Shown in pieces: positions 35,645 through 46,389 of a stretch of DNA of 64,000 bases. The stretch is from Liquidambar formosana (Eukaryota; Streptophyta; Magnoliopsida; Saxifragales; Altingiaceae): NCBI GenBank assembly GCA_039720395.1, contig CM077820.1, positions 10,391,338-10,455,337 of the forward strand, read 5' to 3'. The notes beneath the pieces were generated by a model. That model worked only from the letters and a program-made list of their open reading frames with translations, was not told the origin of the DNA and made no database searches. Made by a program: the position numbers and the translations under genes. Each line of letters opens with the position of its first letter. The stretch's first letter is position 1.

Positions 35645-35800
35645 ACACAAAATGGCTTTCAAATTGTGTATATACCAAACATCATCTTTCTTCCAAATGC
35701 TTTTCTAAAAATGACTTTTTGGAAGAAGGCATTTTCAAGAAACCATTTTTAAAAAAGCATTTGGAAGAAATAGATATTTGGTGAACATATATCTTTAAAA
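35645..35800. repeat. Foldback sequence
   Basis: TTTCTTCCAAATGCTTTT and its inverse AAAAAGCATTTGGAAGAAA, with outer ACCAAACATC and ATTTGGTGAAC, form a long imperfect hairpin. It is probably a small MITE. Confidence 0.6.
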
Positions 35801-35984
35801 CCCTTTTATGTAAGAAAAATAGATAAACTTCAAGATTTTTTAGTTTTATCGCTTATAGTTTTTTGCCTTTTTGCAAACGTCACTTTGAAAAACTACTTCT
35901 AAACGCTTGTAAAATAATAAAAATGACTTTTATCCTTCAAAAAGCCTTTTGAGGCATCCCAAAATGGGCGAGAACTATTACTTA

Positions 35985-36140
35985 ATAGACCTAGTTCTTC
36001 AATTCCACGGAGGATGCGAATACAGCCACTAGTTTGATGAGCTACGGCGGTTAAGCCTAGGGTGGTGGAGCTGGCAGCACAAGGCCACCAAGTCACAACC
36101 ATTAGTTGTGCACTGTTGCCAACAATTCGTGCTTGGGGTA
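35985..36140 (-). pseudogene. DUF1442 gene fragment II (N-terminal half)
   Basis: The minus strand shows GCAACAGTGCACAACTAATG, then TTGTGACTTGGTGGCC, CTGCCAGCTCCACCACCCTA and a frame reading SSTTLGLTAVAHQTSG, then ILRGIEELGLL. This corresponds to the ACANAATSTTLALL to RGIEEL part of the intact gene. Frameshifted and isolated. Confidence 0.8.
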
Positions 36141-36899
36141 AATGTGATTTTGGCCCATAATTTTGAAACCTTCCATAACCTCTAATATTCTCTCCGTTCC
36201 TAAAATACCATTTCTAATTAGTATTTTACATTTTTCCAATATTTTGTAATACTATTTAAAATAATTATTGAGATAACATAGATAAAAATTGAGATAACAT
36301 GAATAAAAATTGTGATAATTATTTAGAACCTCTCCTCTTAGCAAAAAAGGCAAAAAAAAGATAAAAAAACAAAAGATGATTACTGATAATGTTCGACTTA
36401 TATAATGATAAAAATAAAAATTGGTGTAAAAAGAAAACGTTGTGATGTCTATTTGATATAATGTTGGATTATATAAAGATAAAAAATTGGTGTAGAAAAA
36501 GATGAAAATTGGTATTAAATTAATAATGGTAAAAGCTTTTATGGCTTTAAGTGAGGGTAAAATTATCAATCAAAAGTTTTTTTTTTGATTAAGAGACTTT
36601 AATAAGTGGTATAAATAAATTTGTATGCAAATACAACTTATTAAACTTAAAAAAATCAAACCCTACTATTAAATGAATATAAGGAATCCCCTTTCCCCAT
36701 TTTACCCTTAGCCAAAAAAAAAAAAAAGAAGACCATAACAAGAAAGCAGCTTTGGTGCTCATAGATTGTAATCTTGAGAATCATGAAGGAATTCTCAAAG
36801 CGCTGCAAGCAGCAAGAATAGTTAACGCAGTTTATTTTATTTTATTTTATTTTTAATAAAATAGAAAATTCAACACCACCTCAAACTAATTCTACTTAC

Positions 36900-37925
36900 T
36901 AGGAGTGTTCGTGGTTCGATTTGGTTCGGTTTTAGGGTAGATCTTAAACCAAACCATTATACTTCGGTTTTTGTTTTCTCAAACCAAAGCCAAACCATAC
37001 TATAAAAAAAACCAAACCAAACCAAACCATAAAATTTCGGTTTGGTTCGGTTCGGTTTCAATTTTATTGACGTAGCGGAAAGCGTATGAAAGAAAAAGGA
37101 CACCGCCTTCTTCTTAGAAAATACTCGAATCCACGAGCAAAGAGAGAAAAATCTCATAAAGAAATTCTTATTAAATCAAAACATTACCTTACAATGAAAG
37201 GAGGTAACCTTTATATAGGCTGCAAAATCTAATTTGACTAGAACTATAACTCAAAAGTCCTAAACTTAATAAATAACCTAATTCAACTAGAACTATAAAT
37301 CAAAAGTCCTAAACTTAATAAATAACCTAATTCAACTAGAACTATAAATTAAAAGTCCTAAACTTAAGCAATCTGTTCTACATCATTTATCTTATCAAAT
37401 AGCAACAAATAATTAAAAATAGAAAAATAACAAGCCAAACTCTAAATAAAAACATTTTTAATAAAATCATTACATTAGCAACTAAAAAAACCATTAAACA
37501 TTGTATCACTATAGAAAAATATTGACTTATGTCAATTCAAGTTCAAATCTCCAATCTAATACGTGCTAATATCTCACACAACAACAATAACTAGTTTAAT
37601 ACATGCCAATCTACTAAAGAAAAAACATTAAAAAAATTTACAATCTATTACCTATTATGCCCTTATTAGAATAAAAATTTACAAAGTAAGTTTAATATGT
37701 AATATATAAAATTATATATATTTATATTATATTTTTTCAGTTTTTTCAGTTTTTCGGTTTAGTTTGGTTTTTTAAACATGAAAACCAAAACCAAACCAAT
37801 TTAATTCAGTTTTCTAAAATTAGAACCAAAACCAAACCTGAGGACAAAAAAACCAAACCAAACCGACCCGGTTTGGTTTGGTTCGATTTGATTTTCGGTT
37901 TTAACCTAAACCGTGAACACCCCTA
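36900..37925. mobile_element. hAT-like MITE with GGTTCGGTTTGG-rich arms, itself interrupted
   Basis: The left end TAGGAGTGTTCGTGGTTCGA and the right end ACCGTGAACACCCCTA are inverted copies of the widespread plant GGGGTGTTC...CGGTT terminus. Long internal arms of (GGTTTGGTTC)n face (AACCAAACC)n. A TACTTAC repeat is near both sides (the right one is 4 bases away). It interrupts the DUF1442 fragment and is interrupted by the 37067 LTR-like sequence. Confidence 0.7.
37067..37480 (-). mobile_element. LTR-like repeat, copy 2, with triplicated 50-bp units
   Basis: The reverse strand matches the 29100-29695 repeat (TTCCGCTACGTCAA end, CGGTGTCCTT, GATTCGAG, TATATAAAGG box). At 37238-37375 a unit of about 50 bases with CTAGAACTATAAATCAAAAG is repeated three times. 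The TATATAAAG and TTGTAAGGTAATG sequence fits an LTR promoter and R region. Confidence 0.5.
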
Positions 37926-38200
37926 CAAGTACTTACCATATCTTCCCAAATAACAACCATTATCTTTGTGAGCTATAATGCATTTTGCAAGAGGCCAACA
38001 TGGCAGTGGAGCAGAATGAAAACTCACCTGTCGCCTATAGGAGCCGGGTTACCAGAATAGCTGCAAATGCCAAGATTGGTAATGCTGGTAGTCTTACAAA
38101 AAGGAGTCCACAGATTGTTAAGGTGGATAAATGCACAGGCTGAAAGAGCATGTGTTCAGGGTCAGATTTCCACTAGGGAAACAGGTTGTTGAGGCTTAAG

Positions 38201-39078
38201 ATTTTGTTAGTATTTCCTTAGCATGTGTTCAGGGTCAGAAGACTTCTTTTCTTCTCTGTTTTTGATGTTATCTCACCAACCGGGGCATGAAGCTTTATCA
38301 AATGTAATAAATAGCTGTCTTGTGATCTCAGAATTTTCCTTTGGGAGTTGCTCCAAGTCACATAATAGTCATTTTTCCTTATAAGTTGCTTCCAAAAACA
38401 CCTCAATGTTCAAACTTGTTCCCATACCTACTTTTTCCCGATCCATCCTTTGTGGGGTCTTTCCATTTTGTGACCATTGAAAATGGTTTCCACGGCTAGG
38501 ACACTTTTATTGCCTCTCCTTTTACCAACAAAATAAGCATCTTCCAAAAGTGTCCCCAGTGGCAGCCCTTCTTGGGGTGAAAATTTTTAGTAGTGGAAAA
38601 TTTAGAGCATCTCTAAGAGGACTAGCATTTTTTATTTATTTATTTTGTTTTATTTTATTTTTTTTACTATTGAGAGCTTGATAACAACTCCTCCTTATTT
38701 AGCTAAGGGAACAAAGAAGGCTCTCTAACAAGACTAGTTAACCAATGGCCCTTAGATCTAATGGCATGTCCTATCCCAATAAAGGTGTAGGGTTTGCAGA
38801 GGTGTTAGAGTTTCAACTCTGTGTGGGTACATATGTGGGTGTGTGTTCTCTTATTATTTGGAGGAAGAAATTAGTCCTCACATTCACCACCAGCACCCAC
38901 CAACCAACAATCCTGTGATTTATATGAGCTAATAATTTATTTATTCATGTAGAGGAGTACGAGCTTAAAGAGACTCATTCAATTTACAGGACATGGAATA
39001 CTGAAGCAATTTCAAGTATTTATTTGTCATTCCCTTCAACTTTCTGAGATCCAAAATGAGCCTTATAATAAAAGACCA
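38201..39078. other. Intergenic stretch after the DUF1442 fragment
   Basis: 38201-38440 still follows the 3' flank of the intact DUF1442 gene (CTCACCAACC, GGGGCATGAA, TCCAAGTCACATAATAGTC), so the pseudogene was copied with its downstream sequence. A MITE-like CATCTCTAAGAGGACTAG is at 38608. A SINE-like stretch (TGGCATGTCC...TTTCAACTCTG) at 38760-38860 resembles 29715-29800. Confidence 0.55.
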
Positions 39079-39186
39079 CTAGCGGCAAACCCATGTGTGA
39101 TGCACAGGACAAAATCTAAGGAAAAAATATACGAATACTTATAACAAATAACATAAAATTTACAATATGTAATTCCTCCAAATTTA

Positions 39187-39342
39187 GGGGGAATTTTAGA
39201 TTGGTCGGGCTATGGGAAAATAATTACAGTTCAATACAAATTACTACTAACTTTCTAGTATAGTAAATGACTACTAACTTAACTAAGAATGACTACTAAC
39301 TGCAATTATTTACCCATAGCCCAACCAATCTGTGATTCCCCC
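39187..39342. mobile_element. MITE (156 bp), uninterrupted copy
   Basis: The ends are GGGGGAATTTTAGATTGGTC and GACCAATCT-type inverse closing with GATTCCCCC. The inner repeats GACTACTAACT are duplicated. It is the intact relative of the Helitron-split element at 7866 and is inserted inside the Helitron at 39079. Confidence 0.75.
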
Positions 39343-40019
39343 AGATTTAAATCCAAAATTAATTATGAATTATAAAAATTAGAGAGCAATCAAATTCATA
39401 CTTTTAAAAACCACCTTATATACAATGTTGTTAAACGATGAAAACTTACCAACGTTACTTATTTATCAAAATCTACTATCACAGAAGATAATGAACAAAA
39501 ATAATTAAAGGACAACATGGTTATACATGCTAATGCACCTCTAAAGCTTTGTCAATAAGTCATTTTTTTTTTTAATTATAAAGAAATATAGGTGAAAATG
39601 TGTAATTTTGTAAACATTTATATAAGGATAACTGTTTTAGTCACAACCTTTATCAAAGATGCATGAAGAACCTGAGATGGTAAGGTAAAGAGCAAACCAA
39701 AGATTTATGTTGGCAAAGCATAGGATGGAAAACCTTACCATCTGCCTCGGCAACAATGTCTATACGTGGGTGTAATCAGCAGAGATAGGAAGGGCCAATG
39801 TAGTGAGAAATCTCTTACAACAATATAAAGCATGAAATCTCCATCATTATATTTGTAATACACAAAATACATAAATATTGTTTATGAGAATAAGTAATAT
39901 TTTGGAGACCACTGGGGGAACAGCCATAGGTTATGAAGTGCACTCATATATAATGTCTACCAGTCATCATTAGTGTCCATTTAATTCCCAAGCATTAAAG
40001 TTGAAGGAAGATAAATCTT

Positions 40020-40235
40020 GAGGGGCGGCACCAAGGGGTCTAAGAGCCTCTTCCCAAGCAAGAGGTCTTGGGTTCAACTCTCACCACTCCCCCTCAAGGC
40101 CACTCCCATGACTTAATGTCCAGTAATTGCCTGATCAATGTGGGAAGGGGAACTGCATGTGCCCACAGGGATTAGCCGGGTGCTTAAGTATTCCGAAGAA
40201 CCTCCTAATATCCAAAAAAACAAAAAACAAAAAAA
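40020..40235 (+). mobile_element. tRNA-derived SINE-like element
   Basis: GGTCTTGGGTTCAACTCTCA resembles a pol III B-box (GGTTCAANTC). The upstream GGGGTCTAAGAGCC region may be a decayed A-box. The unit ends in an A-rich tail (CAAAAAACAAAAAAAA). No target duplication is found. Confidence 0.5.
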
Positions 40236-40420
40236 AATATAAAAATATAAGCCTATATAGAGATGGAGAGAGAGTACCAGACAGCAAACTGGGTGAATAA
40301 CAATATAAGCCTATATAGAGAGAAAGAAAGGGTACCAAATGGCAAACTTGGTGAATAAAAATATAAGCCCATATGGAGACCGAAAGAAAGAAAGGGTACC
40401 AGACGGCCAACTTGTTGAAT
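40236..40420 (+). repeat. Triplicated 68-bp tandem repeat
   Basis: Three units begin ATATAAGCCTATATAGAGA (third ATATAAGCCCATATGGAGA) and end CAAACT-GG-TGAATAA. Unit length is 64-70 bases. The minus-strand 91-codon frame through it is a product of the repeat. Confidence 0.85.
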
Positions 40421-40849
40421 TATCTATTTTAATTCAAGAACCAAGAGTCAATTACAGTTTTCAAGAGACATGTCCATTGGAATTATCGTCCGTTAATTCA
40501 CTTCATTGTAACTACCAATAATTGCCTAATTGGTTTATAGAAGAACCACGTGGCTTTGTAAAATAGGAATGGAATTAATATCAAGGAAGAACATCAAAAT
40601 AGGTAAAGAGATGTAACTGAAAGAGAGATATGGAAAATTTTAATAGGAATTGGATTAATATCAAGGATAAAAATGAAAATATTGAAATATTAATTAGGAA
40701 CTAATATTGTAACCTAAAAAGAGCGAGGAGAGAGAAAAAGTGAAGATAAACTGAGGTGGCTTAATGTAAGAACTCCAAGCTCAAAGAGGCTACCCACCTT
40801 CAACGCCACATGGAGGAGTGAGAAAGAGGCTTGAACATTACTTATTATA

Positions 40850-41218
40850 TCTATACTAAATAGATAAAACGTTTGGACTTTTGATTGGATATACGAGGTG
40901 GATTACTAAAAAGTCTCTAATAGTTTTAAATATGATAGAGGTTAACAGATTACAAACGTCTTTTTAAGTAAAAAATCCTAAATTAACTCAAATTTAACCA
41001 CCCACTATCCCCTCATTCCTCTTCCCTGAAGATAACTTCTCCAACTTCTATCAAAACTACCCTCCCATTCTCTCTCCTATACCACTTAATATCAGTTTTT
41101 GTTTTGAATTTGAATTCAAATTTTTATTTTTTTATAGCTTTTGTCAATATTATTTTTCGGAAGATCTTTGTCACGTTTAATTTTTTTGCACACGTAACGC
41201 GTGTGCTCTGACATCTAG
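40850..41218 (+). mobile_element. Short non-autonomous Helitron (369 bp)
   Basis: Begins TCTATACTAAATAGATAAAA after an A and ends ACATCTAG before a T. A perfect stem GCACACG-taacg-CGTGTGC lies at 41188-41206. It abuts head to head on the minus-strand Helitron at 39079-40864, sharing 15 bases. Confidence 0.78.
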
Positions 41219-41226
41219 TATATCTA

Positions 41227-42425
41227 ATAGCTGTGAACCCATGTGATGCACCAGATAAAATGCAAAGGGGAAAAAAATAACAAATAATTATAATAAATAA
41301 TACAATATTTAAATTTAAAACTAATTGTGAATAAAATAGGGGTACCCAAATTATACTTTTAAGAAAAACCTTGTATAGAATGTTTTCAAAAAGGAAAAAT
41401 TTACCTGCCTTACTATTTATCAAGACCTGCAATCAGTAAAAGAAAATTAATTTAATTTAAATCATTGAAAAGAAAACGAATAGAATATAAAAAGCACAAA
41501 TGTAATGAACAATGACGAAAGTATGCATATATACATGGGAACCAATTGAAGTATCAATCAAAAATCATTTGTAGAGAGCAAAAGCATGGGAAAACCAATA
41601 AAGGGAAAAGCACCAAATCCTTTGAGAGAACTTACGAATCTTAAGAGATTCTTGTGGCCTGAATGGTGGCTCCAACATCACCATGACTTCTGATTCACCA
41701 ATTAACAGACAATGAAAGAGACTGCAGATGGTGAGATTGGCATTGCAGGGAAGAAATATGTTAATATTATTGCCTTTTCCTCTGAATTGTTTTCAAAAGC
41801 TGTATAAGTAAACTTAGGATTTTCATGAGAATGCAACTGTAAGCATGCTTCACTGTTGCACCGTTTGGGTGGGAAAGGATGAAACTTTTCAGATGTAGAG
41901 GAATGGCAAAGATGCAAAACCATGTACTAACGTATGGTTACAAAGAAATAATTGTTCATACATGGCATGTCAATGTTATCCATTAATGGGCTAGTGTAAA
42001 AGGAGACTAATGGCTGCCAATATATTAATGAGGGCAAAGATCCAACCGGTAGAAGCGAAAATCAATGGCTGCCAATCATATATATATGTATATAAGTGCA
42101 AACCAATGTAACTGTAAGAAGGGAAAGTAATGGCCGCCATTCTGCCAATACATCAAACACCATAGTAAAGGGAAGGGTCAAGTCAATAGTAAAGATCCAA
42201 CCATCACAAAGAAATTAATTAATATACTCCTAATATATTGTCAATGTAACCATAGTTAAAATTTCCTCTTGGGGTTTTATTTTTTAGGAAAAAACTAAAA
42301 GATACCAATGACATGTGGCTTAATATATAAGCCTCGAGCTCAAAGAACACATCCACCTCAGTGGCACACATAGGAGAGAGAGATGTAGGTGAACATTACT
42401 TTTATATATATATATATTAGATAGA
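41227..42425 (-). mobile_element. Non-autonomous Helitron, minus orientation, copy 2
   Basis: On the minus strand it starts TCTATCTAATATATATATAT (42425) after an A and closes after GTGCATCACATGGGTTCACAG. The last bases CTAT replace CTAG, so the 3' terminus is mutated. It is homologous to copy 1 at both ends. Confidence 0.6.
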
Positions 42426-42739
42426 TTAGATGCCTTCCACGTAAAATAATATAAATATTGACTCATTCATGCAAATTCAATAAACCTCGCTAATGTAATC
42501 ATTTAGGAATCAAATGAAGACCCACAAGTAAATATTGAGGACCCTGATTTTAGATATAACCCTCTATTAGTTTAATTGTGAATAGGATATTTAAAAATCC
42601 TGCACATAACATTTGTGCGGGATCCCACATGTGATCAAGACTGATTATATATGTATCACATCTATTCACTCAGTCCCTCTTTCCCATCTTAACCTTTAAA
42701 AAAAAATCGTTAAACTCAAATGGTATCAATAAAAAGAGA

Positions 42740-42995
42740 AAAAAAGACTAGCAAGTGAAATTGATAGTAAAGACACAAAACTTTTGCAGTAAGAATGACC
42801 AAAACACGAGAAACTTTAGGGAAATAATTATTGTCAAACACTAGAAATACTTCCAAAATATTGATGAGCTTTAGAATTGGAATAGATAATTCATACTGAA
42901 CCACAATAAGAGTTTCCTCAACATCAAAGCTTCTTGTGTGTCTTATCATTACAATTGTAACTTATGACCTTACCAAGTACGTGCAGCACCAGAAA
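42740..42995 (-). pseudogene. F-box C-terminal scrap
   Basis: The minus strand keeps ATTGTAATGATAAGACACAC and its surroundings, parallel to the IRYNLNDKTHKKLCD part of the fragment at 33990. It continues with ILKLINILEVFLVFDNNYF, the same tail as 33885-34040. Frames are broken. Confidence 0.6.
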
Positions 42996-43139
42996 GATCT
43001 AAAGGCTACAATTATTGCTACTTCAAATTGATACATAAGAACCTACTTGATTATGACGTAGTTCCATTTGCACCACAGCACCAACATGGAACTTATATTG
43101 ATTTTTAGTGAGAAAAAAGGACCAAAAAAATAGAAATTT

Positions 43140-43985
43140 GAAGTGCTAGATTGCTAACCACAGGTGCCTTCTCATAAATCTTAGGGGAAGGATGCAACAA
43201 CCGCCAAACCGCTGCTGCAAGTAAATGATTGTAGCAAACAGCAGACTCCCACAAAGGGATAATGGCATCCCAAGCAGTGAAATAATAATATGCATCAAAA
43301 TTTACATAGCTGTGAAACCCTGTACAGATTATATGCATGTGGTAACAAACAAACAAACGTTGTTCCAATGTAGAATGAACAAGAAAGAAATTTCTCCCCC
43401 AAGTTCAACAACACGTTGAGCAGAATTTGGGGCAAAAGAAAACAATTCAAGACCAAACCGCAAGATTTTGGGTCACACTTCAGCAAATATTGCAGCCAAC
43501 CTCTAGAGTGAGAAGTAGTTATCACAAAGCCAAAATGGTTCTTCCCCAATTCACAAACAAAAGCAATCAAGGCTCCTGCTACAGATAATAGCAAAGATAA
43601 AGATGAAGCCTTCTTCTCAAAGATCCACAAGTAGTGTTGGCTTTTACTACCCACTTGAGCGGACCATGCCAACTGCAGAAGACGGATATGCAAAAGAAAA
43701 GCTACTATTATAGAAAAAATTTCCTTCACATCGTTCACCTCAAGCCATGCACCTATCCCTAGCCCATTACTATTTAGGAAGAACAAGGTCAAGATGTTTA
43801 TCACAAGAGGAATCACATCTCCCAAAGTAAGAATTACAGGCACTACAAGTGAGGTGAAGGATGAAGGAAGGCATATAAGGGTGCTCCTTCACATGTAAGA
43901 ATTGTAATAACACAAAGACAGATGCAAGTGTATTGGAAATTAGAACAATGGGGATCTTCAAATTAATTCTCAAAATTGATTTTCT
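43140..43985 (-). pseudogene. DUF2921 (membrane E3 ligase-like) gene fragment
   Basis: The minus strand shows EHPYMPSFILHLT, then after a frame change PVILTLGDVIPLVINILTLF, several hydrophobic segments, then the family-like LLPQILLNVLLNLGEK, SFYIGTTFVCLLPHAYNLY, and after another shift FDAYYYFTAWDAIIPL and a decayed IYEKAPVV. In the plant family this is the multi-pass membrane domain near the C-terminus. The remainder of the gene is missing and at least two frameshifts occur. Confidence 0.72.
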
Positions 43986-44410
43986 TGCTTTGGTTTAGGA
44001 TAATAGCATTTGATGACAGGTTAACACATTAAGTAACGTGGGTCGAAATTTTCCCTAGGTAAATTTTGCTTATAGCAAGAAACTATGGTCATGGTGGAAG
44101 ATTGTGGAGAGGAATCACATCTCCCAAAGTAAGAATTACAGGCACTACGAGTGAGGTGAAGGAAGGCATATAAGGGTGCTCCTTCACATGAAAGAATTTT
44201 AATAACACAAAGACAAATGCAAGTGAGTTGGAAATTAGAACTATGGGGATCTTCAAATTCATTCTCAAAATTGATTTTCTCGCTTTGGTTTAGGATAAAA
44301 GCATTCGATGACAGGTTAACACATTTAAAGTAACGTGGGCGAAATTTTCCCTTGGTACATTTTGCTTAGAGCAAGAGACTATGGTCATGGTACAAGATTG
44401 TGGAGAGGAA
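43807..44410 (+). repeat. 302-bp tandem duplication overlapping the DUF2921 fragment
   Basis: 43807-44108 and 44109-44410 both begin GAGGAATCACATCTCCCAAA and end GGTCATGGT..AGATTGTG. The agreement is about 95 per cent by eye. The left unit carries the VPVILTLGDVI end of the DUF2921 fragment, so the second unit repeats the break point of the pseudogene. Confidence 0.88.
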
Positions 44411-45600
44411 TAGGAGTAAGAAAGTATGAAGCAAAGACAATTGATAGCACCTATGTGAAGAGGTAGTTAAAGAAGGGTAAGTAATCATATTTATCACATT
44501 AAGTCTTTCATTTGTGCCTCATCCCTCTTTCTATGAGTTCTTATTTTTTTCAACAATTTCAAGTATGAAATATAAGATGGGCTCAGTTATCACATTTATC
44601 ACATGAAGTCTGTAATACTAATGCAACCATTACAATTTTTTTAAATCAAATTTGGTCTATTTGAATCAACCTAGAATCCTAGAGGAAAGGTGATTAAGGC
44701 TAGATTGGAGACAAGCTAGATGTGAGTGTGAGTGTGAGTGTGAGTGTGAGTATGAGAGTACTTCTTAATTTTCATAAATAATGAATCTCAGACACATGCC
44801 TCTTTTTCACAGTTAAATGAAATAGGACATAAACAAATCTCCTACAAAAGCATAAGTATGGACTGTTTTGATAGAAATTACAAACTAAAGGTCTAATTTT
44901 CTAAACTAAACAAATCTCCACGTTAAATCATGTTTGGTAATTTGAATGCTAATGATTTATATTTAAAATATTGTCTCTCAAGCATACAAGTATCATCTCT
45001 ACAAGGGAAAAAAAAAAAAAAAAAAACAAAGGTAATCCATGAAATCTTGATTTTATTTGATTGTAATTGAGCTAAAATCATAATAGGAATCATCCACCAC
45101 CAACCCTTGACACCTAGTGGTACCTAGGTGGGGTGGGCATGGGTGGTCTAGGCTTTGAGTCCCTTCAATGTAATAAATCTTTATAAAAAAAAAAAAAATG
45201 GAACATCCATGTAATATACTTTAATATTTTTCTCTTTGAGTGATGTCTCAGTTCCAGCTTTAGTTTCATTAAGACTTATGTTTGCTATGTCAACATATAG
45301 AATTTTAGGCATTGAAGTTGTATGCAGCAGCCAAAGCTTGGTAAGAAAATAGAGTATCAAACAAACACTTAAATTGTGTATTTTTTTTTTTTTTTCCCAA
45401 GATTTTGTACAAGAATCAATAAAATATGTTCTAAAAAATTATAGTGAAATCATAACAAATGATATGGCTCACTCGTATGAGCTTACATTAAGTGTAAGCC
45501 ATTACACAGTCATCTATAACGGTCCAAGAGCAAGAACAAGTGAGTGTAGTTTGGATACAAAGGGTGGTCTATCTGGCAAGTAGATGATTAGGGACATCAA
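44411..45600. other. Intergenic stretch
   Basis: Contains a (GTGAGT)n run at 44721-44752, an A19 run near 45008-45026, and a SINE-like stretch at 45103-45200 (CACCTAGTGGTACC, A-tail). No gene is supported. The frame at 45374-45583 is unfamiliar. Confidence 0.45.
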
Positions 45601-45995
45601 CTAATATGGTATCAGAGCATTTAGTTCTTGGGCCCATTTCAATCTTGTTAGGTACATGAAAGGGAGTGTTGGAAAAATACCATATCCCACGTCGTCTAAA
45701 TATAACATTTAACAAGGCTTCATATATTTGTTTAGGCTCTCCACCTAACAGCTTAGGCTTTGAGGTGGGAAACTTAATATTGTATTAGAGCATGTCATTC
45801 TTGGGCACTGTTCACTCGTGAGCCCGTATTTGTTGTCTATGTGACAAGCATATTCATGTCTTGTTAGGCCTAGGCATGTACATGAAGGGGAGTGTTGGGA
45901 AGTCCTGCATCCCACATCAATTAAATATCCGAGTTTAACATGATTTCATATACTTGCTTGGTCCTCCACCTTACAACTTAGGCTTTTAGGGATAC
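45600..45995 (+). mobile_element. LTR/TRIM-like remnant with initiator-Met tRNA primer-binding site
   Basis: TGGTATCAGAGC at 45607-45618 is the exact plant primer-binding site complementary to initiator Met tRNA. Two LTR-like segments start TGTTGGAAAA (45667) and TGTTGGGAAG (45892), both followed by CCCAC...; each runs into TCCACCT..CA.CTTAGGCTTT. A mutated second site (TTGTATTAGAGCATG) lies at 45783. Coding domains are absent, as in TRIM or solo-LTR relics. Confidence 0.6.
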
Positions 45996-46389
45996 AAAAG
46001 GAGACAAATAAATGGTTAGAAAAAGGCACTTCATGTTTATCTTTTGGACAACAATGGAAAATGCATATGAGCATATGAGCAACATCGAAAGAAATATTAT
46101 TAGGTTTAACTAGTGACTCAAGCACCTTGTTAGCTTGGATGTGTAAAGCCATCAATATCTGCTCTTAATCAAGGGTTGAGCCAAATTGACTTGCCACAAA
46201 TACTAAGGAGGCAAATTTCTTACTCAAAACTTGCCTAATGTCTTAGTGTACACTTGCCATGGGAGAAAATTTTCATCCCATTATCAATAAATGTTGATAA
46301 TCTAATCATCATTTCTCATGTTTATATATTTGATTATTTTCTAAATCCAACATTATGTACAATGAACATGTCAAAAGCAATATACAACA

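Larger units (their letters stand above)
34250..36150 (-). repeat. Duplicated dead-gene block, unit II
   Basis: Second copy of the F-box scrap - spacer - DUF1442 fragment order of unit I. It holds a Helitron at 35052-35379 and tRNA-like or SINE-like sequence near 34940-35010 that unit I lacks. Confidence 0.75.
36741..38200 (+). pseudogene. DUF1442 gene fragment III (C-terminal half), split by an insertion
   Basis: 36741-36832 reads ALVLIDCNLENHEGILKALQ. 37946-38200 resumes with SYNAFCKRPTWQWSRMKTHL, SPIGAG, then shifted frames over the AKIGNAG...KVDKCTG segment and the GTTCAGGGTCAGATTTCCAC end. The break is an insertion of about 1.1 kb at 36833-37945. The piece is in the opposite orientation to fragment II, 600 bp away, so the two halves of one gene lie head to head. 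Confidence 0.82.
39079..40864 (-). mobile_element. Non-autonomous Helitron, minus orientation, copy 1
   Basis: Read on the minus strand it ends GCCGCTAG followed by T, after a hairpin (TGTG-catc-ACACA type). Its 5' end is TCTATTTAGTATAGA at 40864, preceded by A. Its left 450 bases and right 100 bases match the second copy at 41227-42425 (AACCCATGTG-TGATGCAC; GAGGTGGCTTAATG; GAACATTACTT). A MITE at 39187 and a SINE-like stretch at 40020 lie inside. Confidence 0.6.
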
